Assembly (NCBI GenBank): GCA_026390655.1
Contig: JAPLFN010000107.1
Span: 1 to 41,874 of the forward strand
Length of the DNA: 41,874 bases
DNA from: Candidatus Kapaibacterium sp.
GTDB taxonomy: Bacteria > Bacteroidota > Ignavibacteria > Kapaibacteriales > Kapaibacteriaceae
Reading direction: 5' to 3'
Shown in pieces: positions 37,488 to 41,874 of this stretch. Each line of letters begins with the position of its first letter. Position 1 is the first letter of the stretch. Both the position numbers and the translations under genes were made by a program. Under the pieces are notes generated by a model. It was not told the DNA's origin. It searched no databases and saw nothing but the letters and a program-made list of their open reading frames with translations.

Positions 37488-39647
37488 ATGGCGCGCCTAG
37501 AAATAGAGACATACCATGTCCCAGTGATGCTGAAAGAGTGCATTACCTATCTGGCAGTACTGCCGGGCGGGGTGTATGTTGACGGGACATTGGGTGGCGG
37601 CGGACATACTGCTGCATTGCTGGAGCAGGCATCAGACGATACCCGCATCTATGCCTTCGATGCCGACGAAAAGGCCATCGATCACTGTCGCATACGTTTT
37701 GCCGATGAATTGCAAAGGGGCGAGGCATCGCGCCTGGTCTTGGTCTACGCCAACTTTGACTCCATTGCCGAACGTCTCGCAGAGTGCGGTCCGATCAATG
37801 GGGTTTTGCTGGACCTGGGCGTTTCTTCCTATCAGTTTGATCACCACCATCGGGGCTTCAGTTTCCGACACATGGCTCCACTTGACATGCGATTCATGCC
37901 TGAAGGAGAAACGGCCGCCGATATCCTCAACTCTCGCACAGAGCAGGAATTGACGCAGGTGTTTCGTGACTATGCAGACGAGCCACAGGCGTGGCGCCTC
38001 GCAAAGGCAATCATCCAACGGCGTCAACTCTCTGCGTTTGCAACCACTGCAGACCTACGAGATGTGGTTATTCAACAGATACCGCCTCAGCATCAACCAA
38101 AAACCATGGCTCGCATTTTTCAAGCGTTACGTATTGCCGTGAATCGTGAACTTGAACGCTTGGAAGGTACCCTTCATTCAATCATTCCACTGCTTGCGCC
38201 GGGAGGCCGAATTGTTGTGATGAGTTATCACAGCGGCGAAGATCGTGTTGTTAAATCCCTTTTTCGAAAAAGCACGGACACACTCACAGTTGTGACCAAG
38301 AAGTCAGTAGAGGCATCTCCAGATGAACTCCGCGAAAACCCCCTTCCCCAGACTCTTGTGGTACAGGGCATTTGCACTGATACAAGAACACTTGTTCCGG
38401 GAAATGCCTTTATAGCACTGAAAGGCGGGCAGTTCGACGGTCATGACCACATCGCCACGGCCATCGCCAACGGCGCATCACTGATCATTGCCGAACACCC
38501 GATTGCGACAGTCTCAACGCCCGTTGTTCCGGTTCTCATTGTGCAATCCACTCTTCAATGTCTCGGTTCGTTTGGTTGGTATCATCGCAGGCGTTTTACG
38601 ATCCCTGTTGTCGCAATTGCAGGAGCAGCCGGAAAAACATCAACAAAGGATCTTGTTGCGCATGTATTAGCGTCATCTATGCGTGTGTTAAAGACACAAG
38701 CCAATTACAACAATCAGATCGGTACGCCCCTTACACTTTTACAGTTGACCGACGAGCATCATGCAGCCGTGATTGAGATTGGAACTAACGAACCCGGAGA
38801 GATCGAGATCTTGTGTGCGATGGTTCAACCTACGTTGGGACTGATCACCAACATCGGCAAGGAGCATCTCGAGAAGCTCATTGATCTTGATGGCGTTGAG
38901 CGAGAAGAAACCGCACTCTTTGATTGGCTTCGCGACCATAATGGACTTGCATTTGTCAACATGGATGATGAACGCCTACAGAAGTATGCCACGACGTTCA
39001 CACGGTGTATCACGTTTGGCGTAGAGACCGGCGCAGACATACACCCCTCCATCGCATTTGACGCGGATGTACGCCCAACCGTCCATATCGTCCACGGCAC
39101 GTTCACACTCCGAGCACCAATGCGCGCACATGGCTTGGCAACAGCATATAACGCAACCTGCGCTCTGGCTATTGCGTGGGCAATGCATGTACATCCGGCA
39201 AATGTGCAAGGGGCTCTTATGACGTATGAGCCCCCTGCTGCGCATGGATATGCGCGTATGACTGTAGAGCATCATGCTGGTTTGACAGTATTAAACGACT
39301 CATATAACGCAAATCCTGAATCGATGGTGATGGCTCTGCGAACACTGGCACGGTATCCAGCTACAAAGCGCGTTGCCGTCCTTGGAGACATGCGTGAGCT
39401 CGGGTCAGCCGCAGAGGAGGAGCACATGCATATGATAGCAGAGGCCGAGAATTGCGCCGACGTGATCATCCTTATGGGCGATGAGTTTCGAAGAGCGGCC
39501 GAACGCGTCGATAGTCCCCATGTTATCTTTCACGAAACACATCGCGGTTGTGCAACAAGTCTTCACGATCTTGCGGCTCCGGATGTAGCGGTTCTCGTGA
39601 AGGGTTCGCGAGGAATGCACATGGAACGTGTCCTTGAACATTTGTGA
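37488..39647 (+). CDS. Fused RsmH (16S rRNA m4C1402 methyltransferase)-MurF (UDP-MurNAc-tripeptide:D-Ala-D-Ala ligase)
   Basis: RsmH: HVPVMLKECITYL, DGTLGGGGHTAALLE, LLDLGVSSYQFD, RGFSFRHMAPLDMRF, MSYHSGEDRVVK. MurF from about residue 286: TDTRTLVPGNAFIALKGGQFDGHD, GAAGKTSTKDLVAHVL, NYNNQIGTPLTLL, NDSYNANPESM, LGDMRELG, VLVKGSRGMHMERV. Confidence 0.92.
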   Translation: MARLEIETYHVPVMLKECITYLAVLPGGVYVDGTLGGGGHTAALLEQASDDTRIYAFDADEKAIDHCRIRFADELQRGEASRLVLVYANFDSIAERLAECGPINGVLLDLGVSSYQFDHHHRGFSFRHMAPLDMRFMPEGETAADILNSRTEQELTQVFRDYADEPQAWRLAKAIIQRRQLSAFATTADLRDVVIQQIPPQHQPKTMARIFQALRIAVNRELERLEGTLHSIIPLLAPGGRIVVMSYHSGEDRVVKSLFRKSTDTLTVVTKKSVEASPDELRENPLPQTLVVQGICTDTRTLVPGNAFIALKGGQFDGHDHIATAIANGASLIIAEHPIATVSTPVVPVLIVQSTLQCLGSFGWYHRRRFTIPVVAIAGAAGKTSTKDLVAHVLASSMRVLKTQANYNNQIGTPLTLLQLTDEHHAAVIEIGTNEPGEIEILCAMVQPTLGLITNIGKEHLEKLIDLDGVEREETALFDWLRDHNGLAFVNMDDERLQKYATTFTRCITFGVETGADIHPSIAFDADVRPTVHIVHGTFTLRAPMRAHGLATAYNATCALAIAWAMHVHPANVQGALMTYEPPAAHGYARMTVEHHAGLTVLNDSYNANPESMVMALRTLARYPATKRVAVLGDMRELGSAAEEEHMHMIAEAENCADVIILMGDEFRRAAERVDSPHVIFHETHRGCATSLHDLAAPDVAVLVKGSRGMHMERVLEHL

Positions 39648-39650
39648 ACA

Positions 39651-39668
39651 GTCACGGCGTGCCGTGAC
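39651..39668. repeat. Inverted repeat related to the GGTCACG palindrome
   Basis: GTCACGGC-GT-GCCGTGAC between murF-domain stop and mraY. Confidence 0.8.
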
Positions 39669-39683
39669 CCTATCAATGCATAT

Positions 39684-40814
39684 ATGCTCTATCAATTGAC
39701 TCTTTGGCTTCGGACGCTTGGAGACCTACCTGGGATCAATCTCTTTGGTTACGTAACCTTCAGGGCAGCAGCAGCAGCGATCACTGCACTTCTCATCGCC
39801 ATTGTCCTTGGTCCAAGTATTATCAGGGCACTGAAGCGCAAGCAGATCGGCGAGCAGTCTAAGGCTGAACTGCAACAGGTAGGCAATCATTCCTCTAAAG
39901 CTGGTACGCCAACGATGGGCGGACTGATCGTGCTTGCAGCCGTGTTGATCTCAACGCTTCTATGGGCCAATGGGTTGAACATGTATGTAGTGATGGCCGT
40001 TTTCACAACGGCAGCTCTTGGTGGTGTAGGGTTTCTGGATGACTATCTGAAGGTAGTAAAGAAACTACCGAAGGGGCTTATCGGTCGTTACAAGATAGTT
40101 GGACAAGTAACCGTTGGGCTTGTAGTTGGGTGCTCGATCTACTTCTTTCCCGAATGGTATTCTCAAGAACTCATTCCATGGAAGACGCTTACAACCGTTC
40201 CGTTTGCGAAGATGTCGAACTTCGATTTCGGCATCATGTATATCCCGCTCGTGATATTCATTATCACTGCTACGTCTAACGCTGTAAATCTCACAGATGG
40301 CTTGGATGGACTGTGTATAGGCACCGTAGGGGTGAGTGCGCTGACACTGGCAGTGATTGCGTATTTCAGTGGCAATGCCTTCTTCGCTGACTACCTCAAC
40401 ATCATGCACCTGCGAGGCACTGACGAGCTGGCCATCTTTTGTGCAGCCATCGTGGGTGCGGCTATGGGCTTCCTATGGTACAACGCATATCCTGCCCAAG
40501 TCTTCATGGGCGATACCGGATCTCTTGCACTTGGAGGAGCTGTCGGTGTCATGTGTGTGTTGATCAAGAAGGAGTTTTTGTTACCCATCGTTGGGGGGGT
40601 GTTCTTTGCAGAAACAGTCTCCGTGATCATGCAGGTATTGTGGTTTAAGTATACACGTAAGAGATACGGCATTGGTAGGCGCATCTTCCTGATGGCCCCC
40701 TTCCATCATCATTTCGAAAAGAGCGGATGGCACGAGTCTAAGATCGTCACCAGAATCTATATTGTTGCGATTATGCTTGCCATCATCACGATGGCCTCGT
40801 TCAAGGTGCGCTAA
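39684..40814 (+). CDS. mraY: Phospho-N-acetylmuramoyl-pentapeptide-transferase
   Basis: GTPTMGGLIVL, FLDDYLKVVKK, NAVNLTDGLDGL, NAYPAQVFMGDTGSLALGG, APFHHHFEKSGWHE. Confidence 0.98.
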   Translation: MLYQLTLWLRTLGDLPGINLFGYVTFRAAAAAITALLIAIVLGPSIIRALKRKQIGEQSKAELQQVGNHSSKAGTPTMGGLIVLAAVLISTLLWANGLNMYVVMAVFTTAALGGVGFLDDYLKVVKKLPKGLIGRYKIVGQVTVGLVVGCSIYFFPEWYSQELIPWKTLTTVPFAKMSNFDFGIMYIPLVIFIITATSNAVNLTDGLDGLCIGTVGVSALTLAVIAYFSGNAFFADYLNIMHLRGTDELAIFCAAIVGAAMGFLWYNAYPAQVFMGDTGSLALGGAVGVMCVLIKKEFLLPIVGGVFFAETVSVIMQVLWFKYTRKRYGIGRRIFLMAPFHHHFEKSGWHESKIVTRIYIVAIMLAIITMASFKVR

Positions 40815-40817
40815 TAG

Positions 40818-41874
40818 ATGTCCATTACCGACGCGAACAACAATGTGTGGGTGGTCTCAGCTGACATGGGGTATGGCCACATGCGTGCGGTTTTCCCATT
40901 TCGTGGCATAGCAGATGGCGGCTTGTTAGCAGCCGGAGACAATGACGTCGCTTCTGAGTCAGAGCGTCGCTTGTGGCGGAGATACTTGCGTCTATACGAG
41001 CTGTTCTCTCGCGCAAAGAGCATTCCGGTGATAGGGAAGCAAGTTTTTGGACTCCTCGATTCACTCCTGCACATTCCATCGCTGTATCCGATCCGCAATC
41101 TGTCGCAGACAACGTATCAGGTAAATGCCCTCGATTCACAATTGAAAAAGGGCCTAGGCGCGGGTATTCAGAAGACGATTGAATCGAAACGTCAGCCGCT
41201 TCTCACATCTTTTTATGTTCCTGCGCTTGTTGCGGATAAAGCCGGACACGAACCCCTCTTCTGTGTGATTTGTGATGCAGATCTCAATCGCGTTTGGGTT
41301 GCAAAGGACCCCACTGAATCGAACATCAACTACTTCGTTCCGTGCGGCAAGGCTGCACAGCGATTGAGGTCGTACGGTGTTTCTAATGATCGCATCTACA
41401 TGACAGGATTCCCACTCGACGACGAGCTGCTTGGTGGCAGGGGGCTTGCAACGCTGAAACAAGATCTCAGTGTGCGGCTGAAGGTGCTGGATCCGAGTGG
41501 TAGATTTCATACTCTCCACGGAAAGAGTGTGGAACATTTTCTTGGTGCGGACACTACACATCCGGTACCGGCAGATCGCGTCCTGACCATTACCTACGCT
41601 GTTGGTGGAGCTGGTGCTCTGACAGAGATCGGCGCTTCTCTTCTGAAAACGTTCCGCGAGAGGTTGCGTGCCGGAACGATGCAACTCAATCTTGTTGCCG
41701 GTACACGACGTGAAGTCCGGGACGAGTTTGAGGAGTTGCGGTTGAAGATCGTTGGTGCAGAAGCACGCGTGAAGGTGATCTACGAAACATCACTCGAGGC
41801 CTACTTTACATCGTTCAATGCCGCTATTCGTTCTACGGATATACTCTGGACAAAACCAAGTGAGTTGTCTTTTT
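40818..41874 (+). CDS. Glycosyltransferase-like protein (GT-B, MGDG synthase/MurG-like appearance), partial at window end
   Basis: Open from ATG 40818 to window end, absent from the ORF track; VWVVSADMGYGHMRAVFPF, CVICDADLNRVW, NYFVPCGKAAQRLRSYGVSNDRIYMTGFPLDDEL, YAVGGAGALTEIGASLL. Confidence 0.6.
   Translation, partial: MSITDANNNVWVVSADMGYGHMRAVFPFRGIADGGLLAAGDNDVASESERRLWRRYLRLYELFSRAKSIPVIGKQVFGLLDSLLHIPSLYPIRNLSQTTYQVNALDSQLKKGLGAGIQKTIESKRQPLLTSFYVPALVADKAGHEPLFCVICDADLNRVWVAKDPTESNINYFVPCGKAAQRLRSYGVSNDRIYMTGFPLDDELLGGRGLATLKQDLSVRLKVLDPSGRFHTLHGKSVEHFLGADTTHPVPADRVLTITYAVGGAGALTEIGASLLKTFRERLRAGTMQLNLVAGTRREVRDEFEELRLKIVGAEARVKVIYETSLEAYFTSFNAAIRSTDILWTKPSELSF

Noticed and set aside
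39651-39668. Rho-independent terminator after the RsmH-MurF ORF
   Set aside because: Good inverted repeat but followed by CCTATC rather than a U-tract; better explained as a relative of the GGTCACG palindrome family.
41154-41684. 176-aa minus-strand ORF near the window end
   Set aside because: Antisense to the better-supported + strand glycosyltransferase-like frame.
1-41874. tRNA/rRNA genes, prophage, integrase or classical IS transposase
   Set aside because: No supporting sequence or ORF motifs seen on either strand.

Overview
The window reads as a chromosomal segment of about 50% GC from a Bacteroidota/Chlorobi-group-like bacterium. This lineage is inferred from T9SS-like C-terminal domains, TonB receptors and lipoprotein-rich operons; Kapabacteria/Ignavibacteria-like is a guess. 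Main content: (1) a clade II-type nitrous oxide reductase operon (about 5.2-16.1 kb): Rrf2 regulator, ric/ytfE-like di-iron protein, cytochrome c, nosZ, membrane protein, nosL, tandem YtkA/FixH-like lipoprotein, OprC/NosA-like TonB receptor, nosD, nosF, nosY and a fasciclin lipoprotein; (2) an ECF sigma/anti-sigma pair divergent from a DUF4331-TPR-TonB receptor operon; (3) a rhodanese plus TsdA-like dihaem cytochrome pair; (4) two arylsulfotransferase-family secreted proteins flanking an RmlD-like reductase; (5) comM/yifB, an RNase H with a viroplasmin-like domain, dut, a BrnT/BrnA toxin-antitoxin pair, rpiB and bshB1; (6) a dcw-type region in which RsmH and MurF form one continuous 719-aa ORF directly upstream of mraY, followed by an off-end glycosyltransferase-like CDS missing from the ORF track. 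Most unusual signals: the RsmH-MurF fusion, a strongly over-represented octamer A[AG]GGGGCT, a palindromic dispersed repeat with TACGGAG flanks that has tandemly expanded in frame inside a lipoprotein signal region, and an N2O-reductase operon made largely of predicted lipoproteins with its own copper-type TonB receptor. All family calls were made by eye; no searches were run.
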